Below are positions 37,488-46,530 of a stretch of DNA of 64,000 nt, piece after piece (position 1 is the first letter of the stretch; each line of letters opens with the position of its first letter). Source of the DNA: Xanthomonas hyacinthi (GTDB taxonomy: Bacteria; Pseudomonadota; Gammaproteobacteria; Xanthomonadales; Xanthomonadaceae); contig NZ_CP043476.1 in assembly GCF_009769165.1 (NCBI RefSeq), forward strand, positions 3,913,001 through 3,977,000. The letters are read 5' to 3'. Position numbers and translations under genes: made by a program. The notes beneath the pieces were generated by a model. The model worked only from the letters and a program-made list of their open reading frames with translations, did no database searches and had not been told where the DNA came from.

Positions 37488-37617
37488 TGGCAGAATACCG
37501 CATTGCGCTGCCATTGTTGCCTGTGTCGCTGGCACGATGCGAAGCGCATTCGTATGCGCTGCCTTCGGGAGGGACCGGCGGCAGCCCGTCCCTCCTGCCG
37601 GAATCGGATACCGCACC

Positions 37618-38706
37618 ATGGCGAAAGTACAACTGGACAACATCCGCAAGGTCTACGACAACGGCCAGGTCGCCGTGCACGGGGCCAGCTTCGAAGTGGC
37701 CGACGGCGAACTGATGGTGCTGGTCGGGCCGTCGGGCTGCGGCAAGTCCACCCTGCTGCGCATGATCGCCGGGCTGGAGGAGATCAGCGGCGGCGAGCTG
37801 CGCATCGGCGAGCGCGTGGTCAACGACGTGGCGCCGAAGGACCGCGACATCGCGATGGTGTTCCAGAGCTACGCGCTGTACCCGCACATGACCGTGGCCG
37901 AGAACCTGGCGTTCGGGCTGAAGCTGCGCGGCGAGAGCAAGGAGGTCATCGCGCGCCGCGTCGCCGCTGCCGCCGACACGCTGGGCCTGACCCCGATGCT
38001 GGGCAAGCTGCCGCGGGCGATGTCCGGCGGCCAGCGCCAGCGCGTGGCGCTGGGCCGCGCGCTGGTGCGCGAGCCGGCGGTGTTCCTGCTCGACGAGCCG
38101 CTGTCGAACCTGGACGCCAAGCTGCGCCACTCGGTGCGCACCGAGATCGCGCAGCTGCACCGCAAGCTCGGCACCACGATGATCTACGTGACCCACGACC
38201 AGGTCGAGGCGATGACCCTGGGCCAGCGCATCGTGGTGCTCAAGGACGGGCTGATCCAGCAGATCGACACGCCGATGGCGCTGTACGACCGCCCGGCCAA
38301 CCTGTTCGTGGCCGGCTTCCTCGGCAGCCCGGCGATGAACGTGCTGCAGGGGCAACTGCTTGAGGACGACGGCCTGCAGCTGCAGATGGCCGACGGCGGC
38401 CGGGTGCCGCTGCACGGCGCCCACGTGGCGCCGCAGTGGCTGCGCCGGCCGCTCGCGATCGGTGTGCGCCCGGAGCACCTGCAGCCCAGCGCGGACGGGC
38501 AGGGCGGGTTCGACACGACGGTCGAGGTGATCGAGCCGGTCGGCAACGAGATCTTCGTCAACCTCAGCCACGGCGGCCAGCCGCTGGTGATGCGGGTGTC
38601 GCCGCGCGCGCTGCCCGGGCTGGGCGAGCGCCTGCGCGTGGCGGTGCGCGGCGCGGCGCTGCATTTCTTCGATCCGGAGAGCGGCGAGCGCCTGTCGGCC
38701 GCCTGA
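37618..38706 (+). CDS. malK: Sugar ABC transporter ATPase, MalK/UgpC/MsmK type
   Basis: A carbohydrate-importer ATPase of 362 residues. Walker A is GPSGCGKST, the signature MSGGQRQRVALGRALVREP and Walker B VFLLDEPLSNLD, followed by a C-terminal TOBE regulatory domain (about 240-360, GVRPEHLQPS). It has no permease gene beside it, while the permeases at 25684-27398 lack an ATPase. A shared operator supports the pairing. As with other MalK/MsmK proteins it may serve more than one transporter. Confidence 0.92.
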   Translation: MAKVQLDNIRKVYDNGQVAVHGASFEVADGELMVLVGPSGCGKSTLLRMIAGLEEISGGELRIGERVVNDVAPKDRDIAMVFQSYALYPHMTVAENLAFGLKLRGESKEVIARRVAAAADTLGLTPMLGKLPRAMSGGQRQRVALGRALVREPAVFLLDEPLSNLDAKLRHSVRTEIAQLHRKLGTTMIYVTHDQVEAMTLGQRIVVLKDGLIQQIDTPMALYDRPANLFVAGFLGSPAMNVLQGQLLEDDGLQLQMADGGRVPLHGAHVAPQWLRRPLAIGVRPEHLQPSADGQGGFDTTVEVIEPVGNEIFVNLSHGGQPLVMRVSPRALPGLGERLRVAVRGAALHFFDPESGERLSAA

Positions 38707-38809
38707 GCGATGCCGCGAACGGCGCTGGCCGTTTGCATCATCGAACGCTGCGCTGCGCCCGGGCACAGCGCAGGCAAGGGCAGGTGGTTTTGCGCCGCGC
38801 TGCCCGCGC

Positions 38810-39682
38810 TCAGCGCGCCAGGCCGGCGTGCAGCGGCTGCCATTGCGCGCGATGCGCGCCGATGCTCAGGTTGGTCGGCGGCACGTCCTCCAGCGGCAGC
38901 ACCGCCAGCGCCAGCGTGCCGGCGACGCTGACCACGCTGCCCAGCGCCTGCCCGTCGCGCAGCACCTGCGCACCGACCGCGGCCACGCCGTCCACCGCCA
39001 GCAGCTGCAGCGCGCGCTTGGCCTTGCCCAGGAAATGGGTGCGGGCGACGATCTCCTGGCCCGGATAGCAGCCCTTCTTCACGCTGAACGCGTGCAGCCG
39101 GTCCAGTGCCAGCTGCTGCGGGGTCCATTGCTCGCGCTGGCTGGGGTCGAGCCGGGCCAGGCCCAGGCGCAGGTCGGCGTGCCGCCAGGCGGCGGCGAAG
39201 GCCGGGTCGGCCGCGGCCGGCGTGGCTGGCGCCGCCGGCGCCAGCAGCAGCGTGCGCGGCAGGCCGTCGCCGCCCATGTCCAGCTCGATCGCGCCGCCGT
39301 CGCGCTCGGCCAGCGCCGCGCCTTGCGCCTGCGCGGGCGCTGCCAGGCGCGCGCAGGCGTGCAGGTCGTCGTGCGCGGCGATGCGCACCTTGCGCCGGAA
39401 CACGAACCGGTTCAGCGCCGTGGCCAGGTCCGCCGCGCCGCCGTCGGGCAGCAGCAACAGCACGGCGTCGTCGGCGCGCCGCAGCAGCGCGAACAGCGCG
39501 ATCACCCGGCCTTTTGCACTGAGCCAGGCGCTCCACTGCCAGTGGCCGTTGCGCAGCGCCTGCACGTCGTTGGCGAACTGCGCCTGGGCGAAAGCCACTG
39601 CATCTGCGCCGCTCAATGCCACGTATTGCAGGTCTGGCAGCGCGGAAAAACCGTCGAAAGTGAGATTCAGGTTGTCAGGCAC
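38810..39682 (-). CDS. ygfZ: YgfZ, folate-binding Fe-S cluster assembly factor
   Basis: A GcvT-like tetrahydrofolate-binding protein of 290 residues. The diagnostic motif KKGCYPGQEIVARTHFLGKAKR (about 209-230) contains the conserved cysteine of YgfZ. YgfZ supports a subset of Fe-S enzymes, which makes its position beside the succinate dehydrogenase genes notable. I start at the GTG at 39682 (VPDNLNLTF); the open frame extends to 39787 but that would overlap the divergent SDHAF4-like gene. Confidence 0.85.
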   Translation of the reverse strand: MPDNLNLTFDGFSALPDLQYVALSGADAVAFAQAQFANDVQALRNGHWQWSAWLSAKGRVIALFALLRRADDAVLLLLPDGGAADLATALNRFVFRRKVRIAAHDDLHACARLAAPAQAQGAALAERDGGAIELDMGGDGLPRTLLLAPAAPATPAAADPAFAAAWRHADLRLGLARLDPSQREQWTPQQLALDRLHAFSVKKGCYPGQEIVARTHFLGKAKRALQLLAVDGVAAVGAQVLRDGQALGSVVSVAGTLALAVLPLEDVPPTNLSIGAHRAQWQPLHAGLAR

Positions 39683-39720
39683 GAGGGAGAGGACTAAAAT
39701 TGGGCTGTTGTGAGACCCGC

Positions 39721-39891
39721 ATGATAGGCCAACCAACCCCCACACCCGAGTCCGATCCCGAAACGCAGCGACCCGCCGAGGAGACAACTCCGGAAGCGAC
39801 GCCTGCGCTGCGGGAAATCGGCGGTCGCGGCGGCCTCGAGCCGACGCGCTACGGCGACTGGGAGAAAAACGGACGCTGCATCGATTTTTAA
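39721..39891 (+). CDS. SDHAF4-like protein (DUF1674), succinate dehydrogenase assembly factor
   Basis: A 56-residue protein whose C-terminus GGLEPTRYGDWEKNGRCIDF is the DUF1674 signature shared with mitochondrial Sdh8/SDHAF4. In eukaryotes SDHAF4 binds flavinylated SdhA and protects it before assembly. The first 30 residues are Pro/Thr/Glu-rich and likely disordered. It sits 60 bp before sdhC. I start at the ATG at 39721; an upstream ATG at 39700 is possible. Confidence 0.85.
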   Translation: MIGQPTPTPESDPETQRPAEETTPEATPALREIGGRGGLEPTRYGDWEKNGRCIDF

Positions 39892-39951
39892 GCAGCTTTG
39901 AGCCAACGCGGCCTTAAGCACGCCGCCCAGCCGAGACAACGAGCCCAGCGA

Positions 39952-40344
39952 ATGGCGACCCGCGAACGTCCTCTTTCCCCCCACCTGCAGGTCTATCGCT
40001 GGCAGATCCAGATGGCCACCTCGATCCTGCATCGAGCCACCGGCATCATCCTGTCTGTGGGTGCCCTGATCATCGCCGCCGCGCTGCTGGTGCTGATGCT
40101 TGGCCCGGCCTCCTGGAACTGCTTCCGCGGCATGGCCGGCGCCTGGTACGGCCAGCTGTTCCTGTTCGCCTGGAGCTGGGCCTTCGCCTACCACCTGTGC
40201 AATGGCCTGCGCCACATCGTGCAGGACTTCGGCCGCGGCTTCAGCATTCCCGCCTTCGTGCGCAGCAGCTGGCTGTCGGCGATCGGCAGCCTGGTCCTGG
40301 TCGCACTGATCTGGGCCTACGTGCTGACCGGAGCCGCCGCATGA
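39952..40344 (+). CDS. sdhC: Succinate dehydrogenase cytochrome b556 subunit
   Basis: A three-helix membrane anchor of 130 residues that binds haem b and ubiquinone with SdhD. RPLSPHLQVYRWQIQMATSILHRATG is the family N-terminal signature; the haem-ligand histidine lies in AYHLCNGLRHIVQDFG. Start at the ATG at 39952. A 4-bp overlap (ATGA) couples it to sdhD. Confidence 0.93.
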   Translation: MATRERPLSPHLQVYRWQIQMATSILHRATGIILSVGALIIAAALLVLMLGPASWNCFRGMAGAWYGQLFLFAWSWAFAYHLCNGLRHIVQDFGRGFSIPAFVRSSWLSAIGSLVLVALIWAYVLTGAAA

Positions 40345-40727
40345 GCAGGTACCGCACCCCGTTGAAGAACGCGCGCGGCCTCGGTGCCGCCAAGTCCGGC
40401 ACCGAGCACTTCGTGCTGCAGCGGCTCACCGCCACCGCGCTGGTCGGCCTGAGCATCTGGTTCCTGGTGTTCGTGCTGCGCCTGCTCGGCGCCGACTACG
40501 TCACCGCCGCCGAGGCGGTGGCCAAGCCGTGGAACGCGGTGCTGCTGGTCGGCTTCCTGATCGCCATGTTCTGGCATGCGCAGCTCGGCCTGCAGGTGAT
40601 CCTCGAAGACTACGTGCACAACTCGCTGCTGGCCCTGGCGCTGCAGACCACGGTGAAGTTCGTCGCCGTGCTCGGTGCGATCGTCGGTGTATTCGCGGTC
40701 GCCCGCATCGCGCTGGGCAGCGCCTGA
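40341..40727 (+). CDS. sdhD: Succinate dehydrogenase membrane anchor subunit
   Basis: A 128-residue three-helix anchor, with N-terminal RTPLKNARGLGAAKSGTEHFVLQRLTA and the conserved region MFWHAQLGLQVILEDYVH bearing the haem/quinone-pocket residues. It overlaps sdhC by 4 bp and precedes sdhA by 29 bp. Confidence 0.93.
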   Translation: MSRYRTPLKNARGLGAAKSGTEHFVLQRLTATALVGLSIWFLVFVLRLLGADYVTAAEAVAKPWNAVLLVGFLIAMFWHAQLGLQVILEDYVHNSLLALALQTTVKFVAVLGAIVGVFAVARIALGSA

Positions 40728-40756
40728 TCGGCGCCCGGAACAGGAATTCAAATTAG

Positions 40757-42547
40757 ATGTCCGCTTACAAGATCACCGAACACAAGTACGACATGGTCGT
40801 GGTCGGCGCCGGCGGCGCCGGCCTGCGCGCCACCTTCGGCCTGGCCGCCAAGGGCCTGCAGACGGTCTGCCTGACCAAGGTCTTCCCGACCCGCTCGCAC
40901 ACCGTGGCCGCGCAGGGCGGCATCTCCGCCGCGCTCGGCAACATGGGCGAGGACGACTGGCGCTACCACTTCTACGACACCATCAAGGGTTCGGACTGGC
41001 TGGGCGACCAGGACGCGATCGAGTACATGTGCCGCGAGGCGATCCCGGCGATCATCGAGCTGGAGCATTACGGCGTGCCGTTCAGCCGTACCGAGGACGG
41101 CAAGATCTACCAGCGTCCGTTCGGCGGCATGACCACCAAGTACGGCGAAGGCCCGTCCGCGCAGCGCACCTGCGCCGCCGCCGACCGCACCGGCCACGCC
41201 ATGCTGCACACGCTGTACCAGCAGTCGCTGGCGCGCGACGCGCGCTTCATGATCGAATACTTCGCGCTGGACCTGATCTTCGACGAGGAAGGCGTGTGCC
41301 GCGGCGTGCTGGCGCTGGACATGGCCGAAGGCTCGCTGCACCTGTTCCGCGCCCACGGCGTGGTGCTGGCCACCGGCGGCTACGGCCGCGCCTATTTCAG
41401 CGCCACCTCCGCGCACACCTGCACCGGCGACGGCGGCGGCCTGGTGATGCGCGCCGGCCTGCCGATGCAGGACATGGAGTTCGTGCAGTTCCATCCCACC
41501 GGCATCTACGGCGCCGGCTGCCTGATCACCGAAGGCGTGCGCGGCGAAGGCGGCATCCTGCGCAACAGCAACGGCGAGCGCTTCATGGAGCGCTACGCGC
41601 CGCACTACAAGGACCTGGCCTCGCGCGACGTGGTGTCGCGTTCGATGACCGTCGAGATCCGCGAAGGCCGCGGCGTCGGCGAGCACAAGGACCACATCCT
41701 GCTCGACCTGACCCACCTCGGCCCGGACGTGATCAACGAGAAGCTGCCCGGCATCGCCGAGAGCGCGCACATCTTCGCCGGCGTCGACGTGGCCAAGCAG
41801 CCGATCCCGGTGATCCCGACCGTGCACTACAACATGGGCGGCATCCCCACCAACTACCACGGCGAAGTGGTGCGCAAGGATGGCGACAACCCCGATTCGG
41901 TGGTGCCGGGCCTGTACGCGATCGGCGAGGCGGCCTGCGTGTCGGTGCACGGCGCCAACCGCCTGGGTTCCAACTCGCTGCTGGACCTGGTGGTGTTCGG
42001 CCGCGCGGTGGCCAACCGCTGCGCCGAGACCATCAAGACCGGCGCGCCGCACAAGACCCTGCCCGGCGATGCCTGCGACAAGGCGCTGGGCCTGCTCGAC
42101 AAGCTGCGCAATTCCAACGGCGGCACCCCGACCTCGGTGATCCGCGACAAGATGCAGCGCACCATGCAGTCCGACGCGGCGGTGTTCCGCACCAGCAAGA
42201 CGCTCAAGGAAGGCGTGGACAAGATGGCCGAGATCTACGCCACCTTCGAAGACGTCAAGGTTTCCGACCGCTCGCTGGTATGGAATTCGGACCTGATCGA
42301 GACCTACGAGCTGAACAACCTGCTGCTCAACGCGGTGGCGACGATCAACTCGGCCGAGCAGCGCAAGGAAAGCCGCGGCGCGCATGCGCACGAGGACTTC
42401 CCGGACCGCGACGACGTCGACTGGCAGAAGCACACCCTGGTCAGCGTCGACGACAAGGGCCAGTGCAGCTTCGACTACCGCCCGGTGCACATGTACACGC
42501 TCAGCAAGGACGTCGACGTGGTGCCGCCGAAACCGCGCGTGTACTGA
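40757..42547 (+). CDS. sdhA: Succinate dehydrogenase flavoprotein subunit
   Basis: The FAD-bearing catalytic subunit, 596 residues. The FAD fold [17 protein letters not shown] opens the protein; [17 protein letters not shown] holds the histidine for covalent [12 protein letters not shown] and the [18 protein letters not shown] motif follow. Oxidises succinate to fumarate in the TCA cycle at the inner membrane. Confidence 0.97.
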   Translation: MSAYKITEHKYDMVVVGAGGAGLRATFGLAAKGLQTVCLTKVFPTRSHTVAAQGGISAALGNMGEDDWRYHFYDTIKGSDWLGDQDAIEYMCREAIPAIIELEHYGVPFSRTEDGKIYQRPFGGMTTKYGEGPSAQRTCAAADRTGHAMLHTLYQQSLARDARFMIEYFALDLIFDEEGVCRGVLALDMAEGSLHLFRAHGVVLATGGYGRAYFSATSAHTCTGDGGGLVMRAGLPMQDMEFVQFHPTGIYGAGCLITEGVRGEGGILRNSNGERFMERYAPHYKDLASRDVVSRSMTVEIREGRGVGEHKDHILLDLTHLGPDVINEKLPGIAESAHIFAGVDVAKQPIPVIPTVHYNMGGIPTNYHGEVVRKDGDNPDSVVPGLYAIGEAACVSVHGANRLGSNSLLDLVVFGRAVANRCAETIKTGAPHKTLPGDACDKALGLLDKLRNSNGGTPTSVIRDKMQRTMQSDAAVFRTSKTLKEGVDKMAEIYATFEDVKVSDRSLVWNSDLIETYELNNLLLNAVATINSAEQRKESRGAHAHEDFPDRDDVDWQKHTLVSVDDKGQCSFDYRPVHMYTLSKDVDVVPPKPRVY

Positions 42548-42550
42548 CCA

Positions 42551-42652
42551 AAGCCGGGAATCGGGAATCGGGAATGGGGAATCGAGAAAAGCGCCTGCGC
42601 TCTTCGCCCCTGCTTCCCATTCCCCATTCCCCAATCCCCATTCCCGGATTTT
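42551..42652. repeat. GGGAATC-type heptamer repeat, hairpin between sdhA and sdhB
   Basis: Forward heptamers (GGGAATC, GGGAATC, GGGAATG, GGGAATC) at 42557-42584 face reverse ones (CATTCCC, CATTCCC, CAATCCC, CATTCCC) at 42616-42645, with a ~30-nt spacer containing GAAAAGCGCCTGCGCTCTTC. It can form a long imperfect hairpin inside the sdh mRNA and could affect the ratio of SdhA to SdhB. Confidence 0.75.
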
Positions 42653-42658
42653 AAAGCC

Positions 42659-43441
42659 ATGGCAGAGTTCACCCTCCCCAAGAATTCCAAGATCGGCAAG
42701 GGCAAGCACTTTCCCGCCACCGGCGCGAAGAACGCACGCACCTTCAAGGTCTACCGTTGGAATCCGGACGACGACAGCAACCCGCGCACCGACACCTACG
42801 AGGTGGATCTGGACGCGTGCGGCCCGATGGTCCTGGACGCGCTGATCAAGATCAAGAACGAGATCGATCCGACCCTGACCTTCCGCCGTTCCTGCCGCGA
42901 AGGGATCTGCGGTTCGTGCGCGATGAACATCGACGGCACCAATACGCTGGCCTGCACCAAGGCGATCGCCGACTGCGGCAAGGCCGAGGTGCCGATCTAT
43001 CCGCTGCCGCACATGGACGTGATCAAGGACCTGGTACCGGACCTGACCCACTTCTACGCGCAGTACGCCTCGATCAAGCCGTGGATCCGCACCCAGACCC
43101 CGCCGCCGCCGGACCGCGAGCGGCTGCAGTCGCCGGAAGACCGCAAGAAGCTCGACGGCCTGTACGAGTGCATCCTGTGCGCGTGCTGCTCGACCAGCTG
43201 CCCGAGCTACTGGTGGAACGGCGAGCGCTACCTGGGCCCGGCGATCCTGCTGCAGGCCTACCGCTGGATCATCGACTCGCGCGACGAGGACAGCGGTGCG
43301 CGCCTGGACGATCTGGAAGATCCGTTCAAGCTGTACCGCTGCCACACCATCATGAACTGCGCGCGGACCTGCCCGAAGGGGCTGAACCCGGCGCTGGCGA
43401 TCGCCGAGATCAAGAAGCTGATGATGGCGCGCCGCGCCTGA
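42659..43441 (+). CDS. sdhB: Succinate dehydrogenase iron-sulfur subunit
   Basis: The electron-transfer subunit, 260 residues. The 2Fe-2S motif is [15 protein letters not shown]; the 4Fe-4S and 3Fe-4S motifs are [16 protein letters not shown] and [11 protein letters not shown]. It transfers electrons from FAD to the quinone site. The gap after sdhA, filled by repeat, is wider than elsewhere in the operon. Confidence 0.97.
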   Translation: MAEFTLPKNSKIGKGKHFPATGAKNARTFKVYRWNPDDDSNPRTDTYEVDLDACGPMVLDALIKIKNEIDPTLTFRRSCREGICGSCAMNIDGTNTLACTKAIADCGKAEVPIYPLPHMDVIKDLVPDLTHFYAQYASIKPWIRTQTPPPPDRERLQSPEDRKKLDGLYECILCACCSTSCPSYWWNGERYLGPAILLQAYRWIIDSRDEDSGARLDDLEDPFKLYRCHTIMNCARTCPKGLNPALAIAEIKKLMMARRA

Positions 43442-43568
43442 TCGGCTAGCGCTTCACCACGACGGGCACGCCCGTCCACTGCGCGGCACCGGCTCTCGGG
43501 TTCGGTGCCGCGTGCGTTTTCGACGGCCGCCGAACCAGCGTCCGTCCACCAAAGAAGGGTGCGATGCG

Positions 43569-43817
43569 ATGGACGAAGCCACCGAACTGAAGAAGCTGCG
43601 CTGGCGCTGCCGGCGCGGCATGCGCGAGCTGGACCAGCTGTTCGGGCGCTACCTGGACCGGCGCTGGGCGCAGGCGTCCGCGGCCGAGCGCGGGGTTTTC
43701 CTATATCTGCTCGAATGCGAGGACGATAAGTTGTGGCGCTGGTTCATGGGCTACGAGGCTTGTCCCGATGCACGCGCCGCCACCCTCATCGCCACCCTCC
43801 GCGCCATGCCGGCTTGA
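43569..43817 (+). CDS. sdhE: SdhE, FAD assembly factor for succinate dehydrogenase
   Basis: An 82-residue five-helix protein of the SdhE/YgfY/CptB family, with the characteristic [16 protein letters not shown] motif (RGxxE) that contacts SdhA and promotes covalent flavinylation. Its place after sdhB supports that role. The start at 43569 ([17 protein letters not shown]) fits the family; the next gene begins inside its last 50 bases. Confidence 0.9.
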   Translation: MDEATELKKLRWRCRRGMRELDQLFGRYLDRRWAQASAAERGVFLYLLECEDDKLWRWFMGYEACPDARAATLIATLRAMPA

Positions 43818-44223
43818 GTGGCGCCCCTCGCGCTGGCTGCTGGCGGCGCTGGCGCTGCTGAGCGTGCTGGCGCCGTTGTCGATCCTCGGCTCGGACATGC
43901 CGCGCGCCTGCGCCTGGCCGGCGGCGGCGCTGGCCGCGCTGTATGCGGCGGCGGCGCTGCGCCGCGAAGCCCGGCGTGCGCCGCGTGCGCTGTTGATTCC
44001 ACCGCAGGGCGGCGCCGCGGCAAGCATCGATGGCCAGCCGCTGGCGGCCTTGCAGGTGGACTGGCGCGAGCCGCTGGCGTTCGTGCGCTGGCGCGACGCG
44101 GATGGCCGGGTGGGGCGCCTGGCCTGGTGGCCGGACACGCTGCCGCCGGCGGCACGACGTGAACTGCGTCTGGCCGCTCAGGCCCGCGCCGCTTCGTCTG
44201 CGCCGCCGCAGATGGCACCATAG
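43768..44223 (+). CDS. cptA: CptA/YgfX-like membrane protein
   Basis: A 151-residue protein with two close membrane helices (about 22-41 and 46-65) and a soluble C-terminal part ([42 protein letters not shown]), the arrangement of YgfX/CptA, which is encoded next to sdhE in many gammaproteobacteria. It overlaps sdhE by 50 bp in another frame. CptA was reported as a toxin acting on the cytoskeleton; that activity is not shown by the sequence. Confidence 0.75.
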   Translation: MHAPPPSSPPSAPCRLEWRPSRWLLAALALLSVLAPLSILGSDMPRACAWPAAALAALYAAAALRREARRAPRALLIPPQGGAAASIDGQPLAALQVDWREPLAFVRWRDADGRVGRLAWWPDTLPPAARRELRLAAQARAASSAPPQMAP

Positions 44224-44246
44224 CGCTCCCTGGATGGTGGCTGCGC

Positions 44247-45491
44247 ATGTTCAAACCCTTACCCGTGGCCATCGGCCTGCGCTATCTGCGCGCCAAGCGC
44301 CGCAACAACTTCATCTCCTTCATCTCGATGGCCTCGATCCTCGGCATCGCCCTGGGTGTGACCGTGCTGATCACCACGCTGGCGGTGATGAGCGGCTTCC
44401 AGAAGGAGATCCGCGACCGCCTGCTGCAGATGGCCGCGCATGCCACGGTCAGCGCGCAGGGCGCGCCGATGGAGAACTGGCGGCACGCGGTGGAGGTGGC
44501 CGCGCGCGATCCGCGCGTGGCCGGCGCCGCGCCGTATGTCGAGGAAGAGGCGCTGCTCACCGGGCAGCGCAACCAGCCGGCGATCGTGCGCGGCATCCTG
44601 CCCGCCGAGGAGGCCAAGGTCTCGGTGCTGGCGCAGAAGATGAAGCAGGGCTCGATCGACAGCCTCACCCCGGGTTCCTACAACATCCTGCTCGGCCAGG
44701 AACTGGCGCTGTGGCTGGGTGCGGGCGTCGGCGACAAGGTGGTGGTGATGCTCGGCGAACCGCAGGCCAGCCCGATGGGCATGGTGCCGCGCTACAAGCG
44801 CTTCACCGTCAGCGGCATCTTCGAGGCCGGCTACAACGAGATCGACCGCGGCCTGGCGGTGACCAGCATGGCGGACATGCAGCGCGTGCTGCGCATGGGC
44901 GACGGCGTCACCGGCGTGCGCCTGAAGCTGCACAACATGGATCTGGCCTGGGAGGTGGCGCGCGACCTGGCGCTGAACCTGCACGGCCCGTACATGGTCA
45001 GCGACTGGACCCGCGAGAACGCTAACCTGTACCAGTCGCTGAAGATGGAAAAGACGGTGATGGGCATCCTGCTGTCGCTGATCATCGCGATGGGCGCGTT
45101 CAACCTGGTGTCCTCGCAGGTGATGCTGGTCACCGACAAGCAGGCCGACATCGCCATCCTGCGCACGCTGGGGCTGAGTCCGGGCGGGGTGATGCAGGTG
45201 TTCATGGTGCAGGGCACGCTGATCGGCGTGTTCGGCACCATCGCCGGGGTGATCGGCGGCATCCTGCTGACCCTGAACCTGGAGCGGATCCTGGCCGGCA
45301 TCGAGGCACTGTTCAACATCAAGCTGCTGCCGGAGGACGTGTACTACATCACCGGCCTGCCCACCGACATGCAGCCGCGCGACGTGGTGGTGATCACCAT
45401 CGTCGCGCTGCTGATGAGCTTCCTGGCCACGCTGTATCCGGCCTGGCGCGCCGCGCGCACGCAACCGGCGGAGGCGCTGCGTTATGAATGA
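44247..45491 (+). CDS. lolC: Lipoprotein-releasing ABC transporter permease LolC/LolE
   Basis: A MacB/LolE-type permease of 414 residues that extracts outer-membrane lipoproteins from the inner membrane. One N-terminal helix after [34 protein letters not shown], a large periplasmic domain, then three C-terminal helices ending in [18 protein letters not shown] single permease gene is seen here, so it may act as a homodimer (LolF type); the symbol is by convention. It overlaps lolD by 8 bp. Confidence 0.9.
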   Translation: MFKPLPVAIGLRYLRAKRRNNFISFISMASILGIALGVTVLITTLAVMSGFQKEIRDRLLQMAAHATVSAQGAPMENWRHAVEVAARDPRVAGAAPYVEEEALLTGQRNQPAIVRGILPAEEAKVSVLAQKMKQGSIDSLTPGSYNILLGQELALWLGAGVGDKVVVMLGEPQASPMGMVPRYKRFTVSGIFEAGYNEIDRGLAVTSMADMQRVLRMGDGVTGVRLKLHNMDLAWEVARDLALNLHGPYMVSDWTRENANLYQSLKMEKTVMGILLSLIIAMGAFNLVSSQVMLVTDKQADIAILRTLGLSPGGVMQVFMVQGTLIGVFGTIAGVIGGILLTLNLERILAGIEALFNIKLLPEDVYYITGLPTDMQPRDVVVITIVALLMSFLATLYPAWRAARTQPAEALRYE

Positions 45492-46239
45492 GGGCAGGGA
45501 ATCGGGAATCGGGAATCGGGAATCGGCAGTGCATAAGCCACAGCAAGCAGACGCGGCGATCCGCGCCGAGGGCCTGGGCAAGACCTATGCCGAGGGCAAG
45601 ATGCGCACGCCGGTGTTCGACGGGCTGGACCTGAGCGTGGCGCCGGGCGAGACCGTGGCCATCGTCGGCGCGTCCGGCGCCGGCAAGAGCACACTGCTGC
45701 ACCTGCTCGGCGGCCTCGACGTGCCCACCGCCGGCGAGGTGTACGTGGCCGGACAGCGCATGTCGGCGTTGTCGGACGCGGCGCGCGGCCAGCTGCGCAA
45801 CCGCTCGCTTGGCTTCGTCTACCAGTTCCATCACCTGCTGCCGGAATTCACCGCGCTGGAGAACGTGATGATGCCGGTGCTGCTGGGCGGCGCCGCGGTC
45901 AAGGACGCCGACGCGCGCGCGCGCGCCTTGCTGGAATCGGTGGGCCTGGGCCATCGCCTGGAGCACAAGCCCGGCGAACTGTCCGGCGGCGAGCGCCAGC
46001 GCGCCGCGGTGGCGCGCGCGCTGGTCAACCGCCCGGCCTGCGTGCTCGGCGACGAACCGACCGGCAACCTCGACGACAAGACCGCGGCCAACGTGTTCGC
46101 GCTGATGCTGGAGCTCAACCGCGCGCACGGCACCAGCCTGGCCCTGGTCACTCACGACCGCAGCCTGGCGCGCAAGCTCGACCGCGTGCTGGAGCTGCAC
46201 CAGGGCAAGCTGCGCGAACTGGCGGCCGCCGACGTCTAG
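45484..46239 (+). CDS. lolD: Lipoprotein-releasing ABC transporter ATPase LolD
   Basis: A 251-residue ATPase. Walker [10 protein letters not shown], signature [19 protein letters not shown] and Walker [13 protein letters not shown], with the LolD-typical [19 protein letters not shown]. The first ~15 residues ([11 protein letters not shown]) are encoded by four GGGAATC heptamers, an unusual N-terminal extension. A GTG at 45529 ([11 protein letters not shown]) would avoid it, but the ATG at 45484 overlaps lolC and allows coupling. The true start is uncertain. Confidence 0.92.
   Translation: MNEGRESGIGNRESAVHKPQQADAAIRAEGLGKTYAEGKMRTPVFDGLDLSVAPGETVAIVGASGAGKSTLLHLLGGLDVPTAGEVYVAGQRMSALSDAARGQLRNRSLGFVYQFHHLLPEFTALENVMMPVLLGGAAVKDADARARALLESVGLGHRLEHKPGELSGGERQRAAVARALVNRPACVLGDEPTGNLDDKTAANVFALMLELNRAHGTSLALVTHDRSLARKLDRVLELHQGKLRELAAADV
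45494..45526. repeat. GGGAATC heptamer array inside the lolD 5' end
   Basis: Four tandem copies of GGGAATC(G) directly after the lolC stop. A seven-base unit shifts frame at each copy, so three copies encode seven residues. This is the most regular array of the family in the window. Confidence 0.8.
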
Positions 46240-46530
46240 GGCGTGTTTTCTCCGCTCTGGTTACAGGCGGTGGAGCCTGTTTAGGCGCAACGTGCAAGTG
46301 CCACACCCAGCCGACAGATAAGGGGTGGGCACGGCAACCGGCTAGTTTTTGAGCTAAGCGCGAAAGCGCGTGCGGTGTCGCAGATCGAGTTGCGGCGTCG
46401 GCAGCGCCTTCGCTCGATTCCATCCATCGTGGCGCCGCCGCGAGCGGGTCGAATGGGCCACGCCAATCGGGTCGACTGGTTCAACAACCGCCGACTGCTT
46501 GAGTCCAGCGGCACTATTGCCCGGGCGCGG
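46240..46530. other. Island left edge: intergenic DNA with transposase remnant
   Basis: About 290 bp between lolD and the TetR gene. The left half has no recognisable feature. The right part holds a degraded transposase fragment (46462-46530). In related genomes lolD is usually followed by comEC, so this is the likely insertion point of the aromatic-compound island. Confidence 0.55.
46462..46530 (+). pseudogene. Remnant of an IS3-family transposase (OrfB C-terminus)
   Basis: The plus-strand frame reads NRVDWFNNRRLLESSGTIAR, close to the WVDWFNxRRLLGPIGNIPPAE end of IS3-group OrfB transposases. Similarity fades after about 15 residues and there is no start or upstream catalytic domain. It ends next to the TetR stop codon. 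Confidence 0.7.

Larger units (their letters stand above)
37209..37617. other. Divergent control region between zwf and malK
   Basis: About 410 bp without a gene between the divergent zwf and malK. It contains a LacI-type operator at 37474-37487 and a perfect ATGCCT-C-AGGCAT palindrome at 37381-37393. Both operons may be controlled from here; the LacI-type site is 144 bp before malK and about 265 bp before zwf. Confidence 0.7.

Noticed and set aside
43768..44223. Interpreting sdhE-cptA as a functional toxin-antitoxin pair
   Set aside because: The toxin role of CptA/CptB is disputed and the genes here sit in the sdh operon; SdhE's flavinylation role explains its place better.
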